Assembly: GCA_963920575.1 (NCBI GenBank)
Contig: OY986972.1
Coordinates: forward strand, 12,908,010 to 12,972,009
Origin: Narthecium ossifragum
Taxonomy: Eukaryota; Streptophyta; Magnoliopsida; Dioscoreales; Nartheciaceae
Direction of reading: 5' to 3'
Length of the DNA stretch: 64,000 nucleotides
A program made the position numbers and the translations under genes. Of the stretch, positions 25,181 through 36,104 are shown piece by piece (position 1 is the stretch's first letter; each line of letters starts with the position of its first letter). The notes below the pieces were generated by a model. That model saw only the letters and a program-made list of their open reading frames with translations. It was not told the DNA's origin and did no database searches.

Positions 25181-25384
25181 GCATCTGTATACTGTTCTTC
25201 GGCTTCCTTGTCGCCCACCGTGTGGATGGTTGTTCATTATGGAATTTTGAAGAGACGGGATGTTAGACCCTTTCTCTTGCCCATTAATTTTATTGAAGTC
25301 AAAACTACTGGACACTACTCGGCTAATTTTTGGCAAAATATTACCTATGAATTCTAACTACCGTTTTCAAAAATGATTTCTTTC
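25181..25384. other. Distal LPPD upstream spacer
   Basis: About 200 bp of unremarkable sequence between the LPPD promoter and the first MITE-like copy. Nothing else seen. Confidence 0.4.
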
Positions 25385-25865
25385 ACGTATCACCACCTAC
25401 AATGTTCCAAAAAACTACGCGTCTTATCAATTATTATATCACTACACCTCACTTATCAGTTTAATTCGTAAAAAACTATCTTGACTAACACTGTTACTTT
25501 TCGTCACTTATCTAAATTTTATTTTTTTAATACTTTTAACCGTAAAATTGATCATAATACCAATGTATTAGATATGGTTTTTTCATTTTTTTTCTAAACA
25601 ACAAAACACACACTAAAACTATTCTTTAATATTACCATCTAAATATTTACTATATTCTTAACTATTTTCTAAATATAGTTTTTTATAGAAAATGAAAGGA
25701 CATTTTTTCATTTAGGCATATGTTGACTATGGTTAGGCAGTCAAACATGACGTCTATAGAAAGCAGCTAATGGCAGGTACTAATTTGTGAATAAAACCTA
25801 TATATAAGTGAGGTACTTGGATGTAATAATCGATAAGACAGGTAGTTTTTTGAAATATTACTCAA
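25385..25865 (+). mobile_element. MITE-like element, copy 1
   Basis: The two ends are inverted: the left reads CACCACCTACAATG..AAAAACTAC..TTATCAATTATTATATC..CCTCACTTA and the right TAAGTGAGGTACTTGGATGTAATAATCGATAAG..GTAGTTTTTTG. This gives terminal inverted repeats of about 70 bp around an AT-rich core with no coding potential. The core includes TTGACTATGGTTAGGCA, also found inverted in copy 2. Exact ends and target duplication are not fixed. Confidence 0.65.
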
Positions 25866-25992
25866 TTGTAAGTACTGATATAGAAAAGAACTCTTTCAAA
25901 AAAGAATTCTAGATTTTATTTTTCATATCGTCACCTATATTTTATCGATATCACAGAAAACTACCCACCATACCGATTATTGTATCCCGGTT

Positions 25993-26404
25993 AGGGTTGT
26001 ATTTGAGTCGAGCCGAGCTTTGGCTTGCTCGAGCTCAGTTCGACTCAAAACAGTGCACGATCGAGTTCGAGCTCGAGTCGAGCTTCAAGACCAATCTCAA
26101 GATCGGCTCATATTAAAGAAGACTACGCTTGAGTTTGATTCGCAAGTTTTAAGCAGAGCTTTCGAGCCTATATAATGTACATATATAAAATCATAAATTA
26201 CATTATATATTAAATGTTAATCGAGCTGGACTTGCTAGATTTCGATTTGAGCCCAAGAGAAGAGTGATCGAGTTCAAGCTTGACAAATATTTGAGCTCCA
26301 TCTATGTATTTGAGCTAGGCTCTCGAGCTTAATCGAATTCGAGACGAGCTTCATGGAGCTCGAGCCCGACCTATTTGATAAAAGCTCGGCTCAGATATAA
26401 CCCT
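25993..26404. mobile_element. Small MITE with GAGC-rich body, nested in copy 2
   Basis: The ends AGGGTTGTATTTGAGTCGAG and, inverted, AGGGTTATATCTGAGCCGAG form 25-30-bp imperfect terminal inverted repeats. The body is full of GCTCGAGC/GAGCTCGAG words, so it can fold extensively. There is no open frame. It interrupts the copy-2 MITE between TATCCCGG and TGGTAGCTC. Confidence 0.7.
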
Positions 26405-26727
26405 AACCCTGGTAGCTCACCTCTCATATTTATCTGTAAATTTATAACAACCCTTAGCTTTCCTCCGGAGGCATTAAGTTTGATTGCCTAACCATAGTCA
26501 ACCTATGTTTAAATGACAAAATGCCTTCTCATCGTTTATAAAAAATATTTAAAAATAGTTAAATATAGTCAAATATGGAGATAGTAATATTAAAAATTAA
26601 ATTTTAGTGTGTCTTTTGTCATTTTAAAAAATATAAAATTATATCTAATACAATGGTATTTTGGTCAATTGAATATTTTTAGTACTAAAAAAGAAAATAA
26701 ATTTCAGATAACTAACAAATGGTGTTT

Positions 26728-28177
26728 TGATCGCTCGTGAACATGTCGTTAAAACGTTGCAAACTCAATCAAATATTACATTTATAATCCTTATTCATTC
26801 ACTACACTACTAGGTAGAATAGAGGTGAAGTTGGGAGTCGATCCACAGGGAAAACGTTGGAAACTGAAATAAATTCTCGAAACCCTAAAACTAAGGAAAG
26901 GAATCAAAGATAGAATAGAGTTATCTAAACTAATAAAATAAATAAATAAAAGGTTGATCAATTCGAATCAATGGGGTAGTTACTTAGGAAGTACTCAATC
27001 CGCCCTAGTTTCATTATTAGTCTTCTCTAGTTATCATCTTGTTCCCTTCTCTCAACATTATGGATCATATGGTTACAAGCTCACATGAATCCCTAAAAGA
27101 AAGTTAATGTTCCCAACGGCATAACCTATCTTTGCTTGACATAGATTTTCTTTGGTCCTACGATTACTTTAAATTATACTACTCCTAATGACCTTTGCAC
27201 AACCTATCTTCACGTAGCATAGCTTATCTCAAGGCAAACCAATAACTTCATAAAAACCATCTCACAAATCTCTACAATCAATCACAAAAATCATATAGGA
27301 CTGAAAGTACGTCAAGGGAACTCTGTTCCTTCAACTCTATTAATAATAAAACCGTATTTATGAGATCATGTATCGAGAAGTTTACAAGAATCAAACTAAA
27401 GAAAACAAAAACTACACTAGGATTTCATGAATAATCCTAAGTACAAGAATTAGTAACTCATCTTTTGGATGAAAGCCATCGGGTTGGAATAGGAAGCTGT
27501 CACCATCCACATCCTCTTCGTCTTCTTCTTCCTCCTCCAAAGATTGTCAAAAAGATGCAAAATTCAGTTGAAAAAGACCTTTAAATAGGGAAACCCTAAA
27601 CTTGGACTTAAGAGTCCTATCTAGACTTAAACTTTGACTTTCCTCTTTTTGTATTTCAACTCCTATTCAGGATTCCGACTTTAACTCAATTCTGATACTA
27701 ATTGGCTTGGAATCTGAGAACGTCTTAAACAGTAAAGTTCTAGATCTTCAAGTCTTCTGTCATATACGATTTATTTTTTAATATTATAATTAATATAGAA
27801 TATTTGGAGAATATTCTTCTCAGCTTCGACGGAGCAGTTTTCTAGCAGCTGTGTAGCTTGATATTCTTCAAAATTGAAATCAATCTATCAGGAATCTCGC
27901 AAAGTGTCCAATAGAAAAGTTGTATCTCTTGATGTCTTCTATCATATCATAAAGTGTCAGAATATTTTGACATATACAGAATATCTGAAGATTATTCTCC
28001 TGATAGGCGACGAAGTAGACTTTATCACATAAATTCATATTTTTAGCCAAATTTCTTATATTCCTTCTCAAATCATGATTAAACTTGACATCAACTAACA
28101 AACTATTAAATACAACTATTCTAGGCCTAACAAAGGTAATTTAAGGGGTTTAATTATGAATATTTAGTGACTCATCA
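26728..28177 (-). repeat. LTR (3' copy in element orientation) of the rearranged Athila-like element
   Basis: A 1450-bp LTR starting TGATCGCTCGTG and ending AGTGACTCATCA. It is followed to the right by CACCCCCCAAC, the reverse complement of the polypurine tract. It is similar in layout to the 1427-bp LTRs at 36105 and 43878. Confidence 0.85.
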
Positions 28178-29480
28178 CACCCCCCAACTTACACTTTGCT
28201 AGTCCTCGAGCAAAGAAAAGATAAAAAGAAAGCAGTAAATCTAACTAGCCACTTTCGTAGGTCTCATGATTGCACTTAGCATGTGCAGCAAGCCTTTAAA
28301 CCCCTGGGTTACATTAGGATATGTCAAGTTATCCTTAAATCATGGTAAAAGTGTTAAAGTATAGAAATAATATCATGCATAGCAAAAATTTAATATTTCT
28401 TATATGACATACAAGTCTCATAATAATTCATAAAATAAATTTATAAAACATGTACTTTTGTCAAATCCTATCATAATTTCATTCTTTTGACATAATTAAA
28501 GGGATGTATAATATTTGGTTACCAGAAAAAAAAATATGAGCATAAAATTTATGAATGCTACCCCTAATTTAAATGTAATTGTCCTCAATTACACTAAGTC
28601 ATAAAAATAAATCAAGAATTAAAGGATAGAGATAACCATAATGAACGCCTCAGAAATAGATTTCTCTCTCTTCCAATTTTAGTTTAGACACCGCCATCAT
28701 TGAATAAATACTTTTTTCCCCACATAACCTGTTAGAAAAATATATACCTTTCTAAAAAGATCAAATATAACTCCTAGAAGTTCAAAAACGTATTAGAATC
28801 AAAGAAAATTTCGGTTGAGTCTCCTTTCTATTTCCATGATATATCAATCCTGTACAAGCATTCATCCTCAAAGAAAATAGAAAATGCACAGACAGAAGTA
28901 AAGGAGATATCATCATCTTCATCCCAACACCAAGGAGCAATAAGAACCAACACATTCCAACACCCAAAATATCCAAAACGTTTCCTTATTTGTAGCTAAT
29001 GTTCATTAAAATCCCTAAAATCAAGCGGTCTCACGGAAGTAGAGGTGTGGGTCTGCTAAGATGGCCAATCTAGCAAAGCCATGGCGAACCTCTGTCGTCA
29101 AGTCGTCAATCGTGGAGTCAACTACTACTGTAAGTGCAAAAATCAACCCTAGAGGCAAGTCCGGACTGGTTAGGGCTGTGGAACACTACATCGCAGAGGA
29201 CTCGTAGACTTCGATCATGTGTCCTTACTAAAGACTACTAATCCTAGGTCTCAATGAAAATAGTAGGCAAGAACCTGGGATGTAGTAGATGAGATGTGGA
29301 TAGTTTGGAGTACTTGAGTGTGGTCCTGATTGAAAATCTAAACCATCGGATGTAATATCGGAGCGTTCTACACCTGGATCGTGATATGGAGCAATCGGAC
29401 GGCTGAAAGCTCACCGGCTCAATTGAATATTTTTAGTACTAAAAAAGAAAATAAATTTCAGATAACTACAAATGGTGTTT

Positions 29481-30682
29481 TGATCACTCGCGAACGTGTC
29501 GTTAAAATGTTGCAAACTCAATTAAATATTAAATTTATAATCTTTATTCATTCAATACACTACTAGGTAGAATAGAGGTGAAGTCGGGAGTCGATCCACA
29601 GATAAAACGTTGGAAACTGAAATAAATTCTCGAAACCCTAAAACTAAGGAAAGGAATCAAAGATAGAATAGAGTTACCTAAACTAATAAAGAAAAGAAAT
29701 AAAAGGTTGATCAATTCGAATCAATGGAGTAGTTACTTAGGAATTACTCAATCCGTCATAGTTTCATTATTAGTCTTCTCTAGTTATCATATTGTTCCAT
29801 TCTCTCAACATTATGGATCATATGGCTACAAGCTCACATGAATCCCTAAAAGAAAGTTAATGTTCCCAACGACATAACCTATCTTTGCTTGGCATAGATT
29901 GTCTTTAGTCCTACGATTACTTTAAATTATACTACTCCTAATGACCTTGGCACAACCTATTTTCGCGTAGCATAGCTTATCTCAAAGGCAAACCAATAAC
30001 TTCATAAAAACCATCTCATAAATCTCGACAATCAATCACAGAAATCATGTAGGACTGAAAGTACGTCAAGGGAACTCTGTTCCTTCAACTCTATTAACAG
30101 TAAAACCGTATTTATGAGATCATGTATCGAGAAGTTTACAAGAATCAAACTAAAGAAAACCAAAACTACACTAGGGTTTCATGAATAATCATAAGTACAA
30201 AGAATTAATAACTCATCTTTTGGATGAAAGCCATCGGGTTGGAATAGGAAGGTGTCACCATCCACATCCTCTCCGTCTTCCTCCTCCTCTAAAGATTGTC
30301 AAAAAGATGCAAAATTTGGCTGAAAAAGGCCTTTAAATAGGGAAACCCTAAACTTGGACTTAAGAGTCCTATCTAGACTTAAACTTTGACTTTCCTCTTT
30401 CCGTATTTCAACTCCTATCTAGGATTTCGACTTTAACTCAATTCTGGCACTAATTGGCTTAGAATCTGAGAAAGTATTAAACAGTAAAGTTCTAGATATT
30501 CAAGTCTTCTGTCATATACGATTTATGTTATAATATTCTAATTAATATAGAATATTTAGAGAATATTCTACTCAGCTTCGACGAATCAGTTTTCTAGCAG
30601 CTGTGTATCTTGATATTCTTCAAAACGAGAATCAAAATATTTAATTTCAGGGGTTTAATTATGAATATTTAGTGACTCATCA
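29481..30682 (-). repeat. LTR (5' copy in element orientation) of the rearranged Athila-like element
   Basis: Starts TGATCACTCGCG and ends AGTGACTCATCA. Relative to its partner it lacks about 220 bp after GATATTCTTCAAAA, near 30625. Confidence 0.85.
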
Positions 30683-30800
30683 TGTTTTCCTCAAAGTAGT
30701 TTTTTTCTAATAAAATCGATAATGGAGGTACCGGGATGTAATAATCAATAAGGTAGGTAGTTTCTATGAGATCACTAAAATGTTGGTGGCCGCATGCAAA

Positions 30801-31030
30801 AAGGCAAAAAATTTAATTTCAAATGGTTATCCAAAAATAGCTATATTTCACGTCTCGAGAAAAGTTCATTGTTTAAAAGTTAGGTAATATTCAAGAAAAG
30901 ATAATAGTTAGAACCACATTTCGAGAAAAGCTCACGGTTAAAAGTGGTATTTTTTCTTGAATATTACTTGTGTAGTATAGATTACTTGAGTAGTATACAC
31001 ACACATATATATATATAAGGAAGGACGGTT
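30801..31030. other. AT-rich spacer with CA/TA microsatellite
   Basis: Contains partial repeats of the form TTTCGAGAAAAG(T/C)TCA and TATTCAAGAAAAGATAAT in both orientations, then (CA)n(TA)n at about 30998-31018. No gene seen. Confidence 0.5.
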
Positions 31031-31187
31031 TTTGAAATGTCTCAACTATAAGACATAAAGAGCGGTCCAGATTCATCTCCAAACACATTCAACGGTCCAG
31101 ATTCCATCTAAAACCTCAAGATTCCATCTAAAATTTCATCCCCTTCAAAATTCCCGCCCACCACCCAATTTAGCCGTTCCCGCCCAC

Positions 31188-31233
<46 letters not shown>

Positions 31234-31656
31234 GGATGCATCTCACGTCCCATCCCTCTCAGCCGTCCCTGTCCCCTCTCCCTCTACCCTTCACCCTCAC
31301 CCATCCCCTCCTCACCATGTTCCCCCATCCCCATCCCCATCCCCCTCTCTCACTCTCTGTTCCCCTCACCCATCCCCTCTCCTCTCCTCACGCCGACCTC
31401 GCCTGACCTTGCCTGACCTGCCGTCCGCTGCACCGTCGCCGTCACCTCTCCTCTCCCCAGGCCGACCTCACCCGACCAGTCGTCAGCCACCCCGTCGTCG
31501 TCCCCTCTCCTCTCCTGTCGCCGACCTCGCCTGACCCGCCGTCAGCCGCGCCGTCGCCGACCTCGCCCAACCCAAACGCCGTGACAATCACCCCACACCG
31601 TCAAGCCCGACGCCCGATGCCACCGACACCCGACGCCCGACGCCATCGACCCTCTC
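31031..31656 (+). mobile_element. Left part of a GC-rich composite element, split by the Tekay-like insertion
   Basis: The segment 31079-31190 (CGGTCCAGATTCCATCTAAA, then TTCCCGCCCA) is repeated at 52115-52200 inside a Helitron. After a (GA)n tract (31191-31229) comes C-rich sequence built from CCGACCTCGCC and CCGTCGTC..GCC words, which resumes at 50330 beyond the LTR element. The pentamer CTCTC at 31652-31656 is the target duplication. I consider it a non-autonomous DNA element, possibly Helitron-related. Its own ends are not defined. Confidence 0.5.
31191..31229 (+). repeat. (GA)n microsatellite
   Basis: About 19 uninterrupted GA units. Confidence 0.95.
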
Positions 31657-34173
31657 TGTGAGGGCCCGCCCCTCAGACCTGACTCGACCACGTGGGTCGA
31701 GAGCCGGTTTCCTGTTGGTTTGGTTCCGCGTCGGGCACGATCGGGTGATCGTGTGGCGGTTTGGACCCCAGGGGCATTTTGGTAAATATGCCCACTGGTG
31801 GTCGGTTTCACACCCGTGTTGCACCCACGGCCTTGGATTGATGTATGTGGTTGTTTAGAATGGTTAGGTGGGCCCGGGATCGGAAGATCCCAGCTCGGGC
31901 GCGCTAAAGCTCGTTTTCGGGCTCGTTAGCGGGCCGGTGGGCTTTAGGCCCGTTAGTGGCCTGGTGAGTGGAGGGTGGTTGGAGCAGTTGGCTCCAACCC
32001 CCCCACCTGCTCTCCTCTCTCCTCTCCTCTCTTTCTTTCCCCTGCCCACGTTTCTGTTTCTTCTCTTCTCCTCCTACCAGCGTTTCTTCTCTCCTTCTCC
32101 TTTCTCTTCTCCTCCGGCTGGGCTTGACCTTGGAGGACTGAGCTTGAGCAGCGGATCTTCACGGCGCGGCTGGCTGGACGCGTGGAGAAGCTTCATTGCT
32201 TGCCCAGGTAGGTGTTTCTACCCCGATCCTTGGATCGGGTTCTACTAGGTTAGGTTGCATATGTGGTTTGCTGTGGAATGCCATGCTAGGATGTTGTGTA
32301 ATCCGTTGTGTATGCAATGTGAATGGTTTGGAGTGTTTGTATGCCAAGATTTCGTATTCTAACGGCTGGTTTCCGAAACGTCACCGTTTTGTCGGTTTTT
32401 GGTTTTCCGACCTAAAATGGGATTTAACCATCTAAAACTGGATTTCTTTACATCATTGGATTCTCCACTTCAAAATACACTTGCCTACCAAGTTTCATTG
32501 TTTTAAAACATGTTTTGATCCTTGAAAACCTAGAAATGGGATTTCTGGCATTTTGCGTCGCGAGCTCGACGGTCGATCGGTGCATCGACCATCAGGCTCG
32601 ACGGTCGATCGAGGTATCGACCGTCAAGCTTTAATATACTTACTCTGGGCCTGACGGTCGACCGTCGGATCGACCGTCGCATCGACCGTCGGGCTCTGTT
32701 GAGATTTTGGCTTCCCAGGGTCGATGCATGGATCGACCGCGGGATCCCCTTCTTTTCCCTTTTACCCGACGGTCGACCGTCGGATCGACCGTCGCATCGA
32801 CCGTCAGGCTCTGTTCGATTTTGGGCTTCTCAGGGTCGATGGTTCGATCGACCGTTGCCCTTGGTTTTTCTTCGCATGGGTCTCACGGTCGATCTCTGGA
32901 TCGACCGTGAGCACCTGAATAGTGTTTTCTGGCTTTTCTTGGACGGATTTGGTTTGGGATTAGTACCTAAGCATGTTGGGAAGCATGTAGGGGAATTTGA
33001 TGGGGTTTTCAAGGGGTTTTCCATCGGGTTTGAGAATCGATTCATGTGACTTCCTTCTTGGTAAATATATGGCTTTACTTGCATTTAAATACTTGTATGA
33101 TTGTAATTAAATGATCAGTTGTTTGCTTAGCCATTAACTAGCTATGAGTGCTAGTTAATGAGAAACTGTGGAACCTTAGCCTCTTGCCGGCGGGGTCGAG
33201 GGCTATTGTATATCTGTTGAACTTATAACTGCTGATGTGACATATAGAGACATCTAGGGTAGATGTTTGCTTAAGCTCATGCATTGTATGCATTAGAAGC
33301 ATTTGAGGTTGGGCGGGCGATGGTTTGGGTCGCCGATCCGAGGCTCTCGGGTAGCTCGGATCTAGCCTTAGGGACGTGGCTGGGTAGTCAGGATTAGGGT
33401 GTGATTGTTGATTTGAATCTTTGGTGATTGAGGATTGCGTTAGTCGGACTGGAATATTATACTGCTTGAGGTTTAGAGGTCGTGTCGGCTCTCCAAGGCC
33501 AAGTGCTAAGGATGGTTGTCGATGTCCCTGACGTGTGTCCCCAGGTAGTGGCTTCCTGCTGGGTAAAGGGTGTTGCTACTGGTTCTGGTTCTTGGTTTCC
33601 TCCCAGCGTGTTTGGATGATTTTCCCAGCTTGGTCGGTTGAGAAGAGTAGGATCCCTTGGGGAATCGATAGGGGTTATGGGACCCCGTGGCATCCTTTAG
33701 ACCTAGGCGAAGAAATGACACTGTTGTTGTTTACCTCCTTTCAGTGTGCCGTAGAGTAGAACCCTACTGAGCTTATCGCTCATTCCTACCCGGGCTGCGT
33801 TTGCAGGTGCATGCGGCAGTTCTTCGTCCGTGGAGCCGGCGGGATCTGCCTTTGGCGGCGCGAGCACATCCAGAGGCGTCTGAGGTTTTGTTGGAGGATA
33901 TGACTGTTGTACCCTTTTGTTCTATATATATGCAGGTTGAAAACCCTTGAGGATTTTGGAATCATTGTATTATATCTGTCTCATGGGAGTTTTTGTATCA
34001 AATGCAAACTGTACAACTTGATGATGTATTACAATTGAATTTGTTTGCCTCTTGATTATAAATTGTTTAAATTTATCCGTCTTTCCGCATTTGTATCGCG
34101 CCGATTGAAGATGAATAGTGATAGGAACCCTCACGTCCCGTCCTGGATGGGTTTTCTGGGTCGGGGCGTGACA
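31657..34173 (+). repeat. 5' LTR of the Tekay-like element
   Basis: 2517 bp, TGTGAGGGCCC to GGGGCGTGACA. It is nearly identical to the 3' LTR except for scattered substitutions and about 56 bp fewer in the GGTCGAT palindrome array. A stem-loop CACGATCgggtGATCGTG lies at 31736-31753. Confidence 0.95.
32568..32910. repeat. GGTCGAT palindrome array, 5' LTR
   Basis: Three superunits of about 115-120 bp, each with a run of CGACCGTC separated by GGAT and GCAT, then a connector of the type GGCTTCCCAGGGTCGATG. Many units pair as ACGGTCGACCGT. Confidence 0.85.
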
Positions 34174-34176
34174 ACT

Positions 34177-34191
34177 TGGTATCAGAGCAGG
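34177..34191 (+). other. Primer-binding site, initiator tRNA-Met
   Basis: TGGTATCAGAGCAGG, three bases after the 5' LTR. It is the standard complement of the plant initiator tRNA-Met 3' end used by Ty3/gypsy and copia elements. Confidence 0.95.
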
Positions 34192-34375
34192 CTGTAGGTT
34201 CCAGGGATAGGATTAGGCTTGCGGTTGAGACTTGAGCGCGGTTTGGGATAGTTCTAGGAGTAGAGCATCCCTGTGTGCTTGAGTGTGCTCATGTGTGTTA
34301 TGCTTTTATTTTATTGATTGCTGCTGTGTTTTGTTTCACACGGGTGGACACTTGTCGTCTCTGTTGAACGTGCAG

Positions 34376-35978
34376 ATGCCAGGGGAACATGCTAGCTGTC
34401 CAGTGTTGGGTCAGGGTACCGCGCGTGATCAGCGCGCTGCCCGACGGGCCTTAGGGTCCAACGCAGCCGTGCCCCGAGTACCTGTACGAGAGGCATAGCC
34501 GAGGGTTGAGGTCATGGTGGAGGAGGATACTTCGTTCATCGCCGAGGAGGTCTCTCCTCCACTCGACCAGCGTGCTGTTGCGACAGCGGTTGTCGACTTC
34601 CAGAGGCTGAACCCTCCTAGGTTCAGCGGTACAGGAGGCGACCCAGCGGTGGCGGATGACTGGCTGGAGGGAGTCAGTCGCGTCCTTGACACTCTTTTCG
34701 TCCAGGATGACCGAGTGAGGGTCAGACTTCCCGCTCGACGGGGACGCTTTGGACTGGTGGCGCTCTTTCCAGGCCGCCAGGGACGGGAGTGACCCATCGT
34801 GGGCCGTGTTCCGCTCTTCGTTTCTCGGCGCGTACTTTCCCCGCAGTTCGCGCTCGGCCCTTGTTCGCGAGTACCAGACCCTCTCCCAGGGTACTCAGTC
34901 AGTTCTTCAGTACGCTGCTAGGTTCACGAGACTTGCCAGATTTGCCGGAGCAGTTTCAGCGGACCCTCTTGCCAGAGCTGAGCAGTTTCAGTGGGGGCTT
35001 AGGCCCGAGCTCAGGCGGCTGATCGCGGTTCAGCGCGCTAGCATGTACGCAGAGGTGCTGGACAGTGCCTTGGCAGTCGAGGCTCAGTTGCAGGAGCCGG
35101 GGCCCAGGGCAGTCCAGCCTGCGTCGTCTGCGAGCACCAGTGGCGGAGTGCAGCCACAGAGAGCAGCTCAGTGCAGAGGAGGTTCGTGGAGGTCACGGCA
35201 GAGGTACCCACGACGCCCGCAGCCGTACCAGCGTTACCCACCCCAGCACCAGCAGCAGCCCAGGCAGGGAGGCCAGCCACTTCTTCCGGCTGGGCCTCAG
35301 GGGCAGACGTCCGGAGGAGGCCAGAGCCAGCAGCTAGCGCTTGGTCCTCCTATGTGCTTTGAGTGCCAGCAGACGGGGCACATTCACTGTTTCTGTCCGA
35401 CGTTGAGGGCACAGGCAGTGCGTGGCGGAGCAAGCGGAGGTTGGCGAGCATCAGGCGCCGGGAGAGGCAGAGGTCGCGGTGGAGGTCGAGGCGGACCCAG
35501 AGGGGGAGTGTACGCACTTTCAGACCGTGAGTACCCAGACTTTGTTCAGCCACCTTTTCAGCCTTACCAGTACCAGCCACCCCAGCAGGCTTTAGCTCTT
35601 CCTTCAGCCCCAGTTGACCCTCCTGTCCTCAGAGGTACCTTCCAGCTTTTCAGTTCATTCGTAGATGTTCTGATAGATTCTGGGGCGTCTCATTCCTTTG
35701 TAGCTAGCGACTCTGTGGCATCGCTAGGGCTAGAGACTGAGCCACTTGGAGTCCCACTGCACTTAGACACACCCGTCGGCGGAGGGGCTCGTGTTGAGCT
35801 GATCTGCCGTTCTTGCGAGTTGGAGGTTGGGGGCCTCCGTGTCTTTCTAGACCTTCGGGTGCTAGACATGGTTGGGTTTGACGTGATTCTCGGTATGGAT
35901 TGGTTGACTTCGTACCGAGCCGTCATCGACTGTGGCCGTCGCAGGGTGACTGCTTGGACACCTGACGGCGCTCGTTTT
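34376..35978 (+). pseudogene. gag and protease of the Tekay-like element, frameshifted and truncated
   Basis: The frame begins at 34376, meets a TAG at 34496-34498, and continues in the same phase (PPRFSG, DDWLEGV) to about 34735, where a small deletion shifts the frame. It is then open from about 34740 with GDALDWWRSFQAARD and the rest of the retrotransposon gag domain. A CCHC zinc knuckle CFECQQTGHIHCFC (CX2CX4HX4C) follows at about 35354-35395. The aspartic protease starts at DSGASHSF (about 35676) and reaches GMDWLTSY and AWTPDGARFVP, where the sequence changes to the nested Athila-like element at 35979. Gag packages element RNA; protease matures the polyprotein. This copy cannot make either normally. 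Confidence 0.9.
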
Positions 35979-36104
35979 GTTCCTAAAAATAAACGAAAAA
36001 TAACTGAAAATAAAAATCTAACTATGCCTAGAAAAAGAGCAAAGAGAAAAATCAGAAACTTCTTTGAAAAATCAAAATGTTTCCCCGGCAACGGCGCCAA
36101 AAAT
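35979..36104 (-). repeat. Extra copy of the Athila-like leader and primer site
   Basis: It matches 43753-43877 with one visible difference (TTTCCCC against TTTCACC). It lies outside the 3' LTR, where only host sequence would be expected after a normal insertion. Confidence 0.9.

Larger units (their letters stand above)
26728..30682 (-). mobile_element. Rearranged Athila-like LTR element without coding region
   Basis: Outer ends TGATCGC and ...GACTCATCA are flanked by TGTTT on both sides (26723-26727, 30683-30687), so the outer limits are true insertion ends. The two LTRs are 26728-28177 (1450 bp) and 29481-30682 (1202 bp, with a deletion of about 220 bp near its right end). The interior (28178-29418) matches only the 3' non-coding part of the relative at 37532-39390 and starts, read on the - strand, next to a GTTGGGGGG polypurine tract. 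There is no gag, protease, RT or primer site. Just before the inner LTR, 29419-29480 is a copy of the outside flank 26665-26727. Confidence 0.85.
25925..30800 (-). mobile_element. MITE-like element, copy 2, split by two later insertions
   Basis: Same family as copy 1, in opposite orientation. The left end is CGTCACCTATATTTT..GAAAACTACCCACC..CGATTATTGTATCC and the right end GATGTAATAATCAATAAGG..GTAGTTTC..ATGTTGGTGG (30740-30795). The body is interrupted by a 0.4-kb MITE (25993-26404) and by an Athila-like element (26728-30682) with a TGTTT duplication. Removing both leaves about 500 bp, like copy 1. Confidence 0.65.

Noticed and set aside
32568..32910. Regularly spaced palindromic repeats that look CRISPR-like
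   Set aside because: Units vary, spacers are themselves repeated, the array lies inside a plant LTR and occurs in every LTR copy. There is no cas gene.
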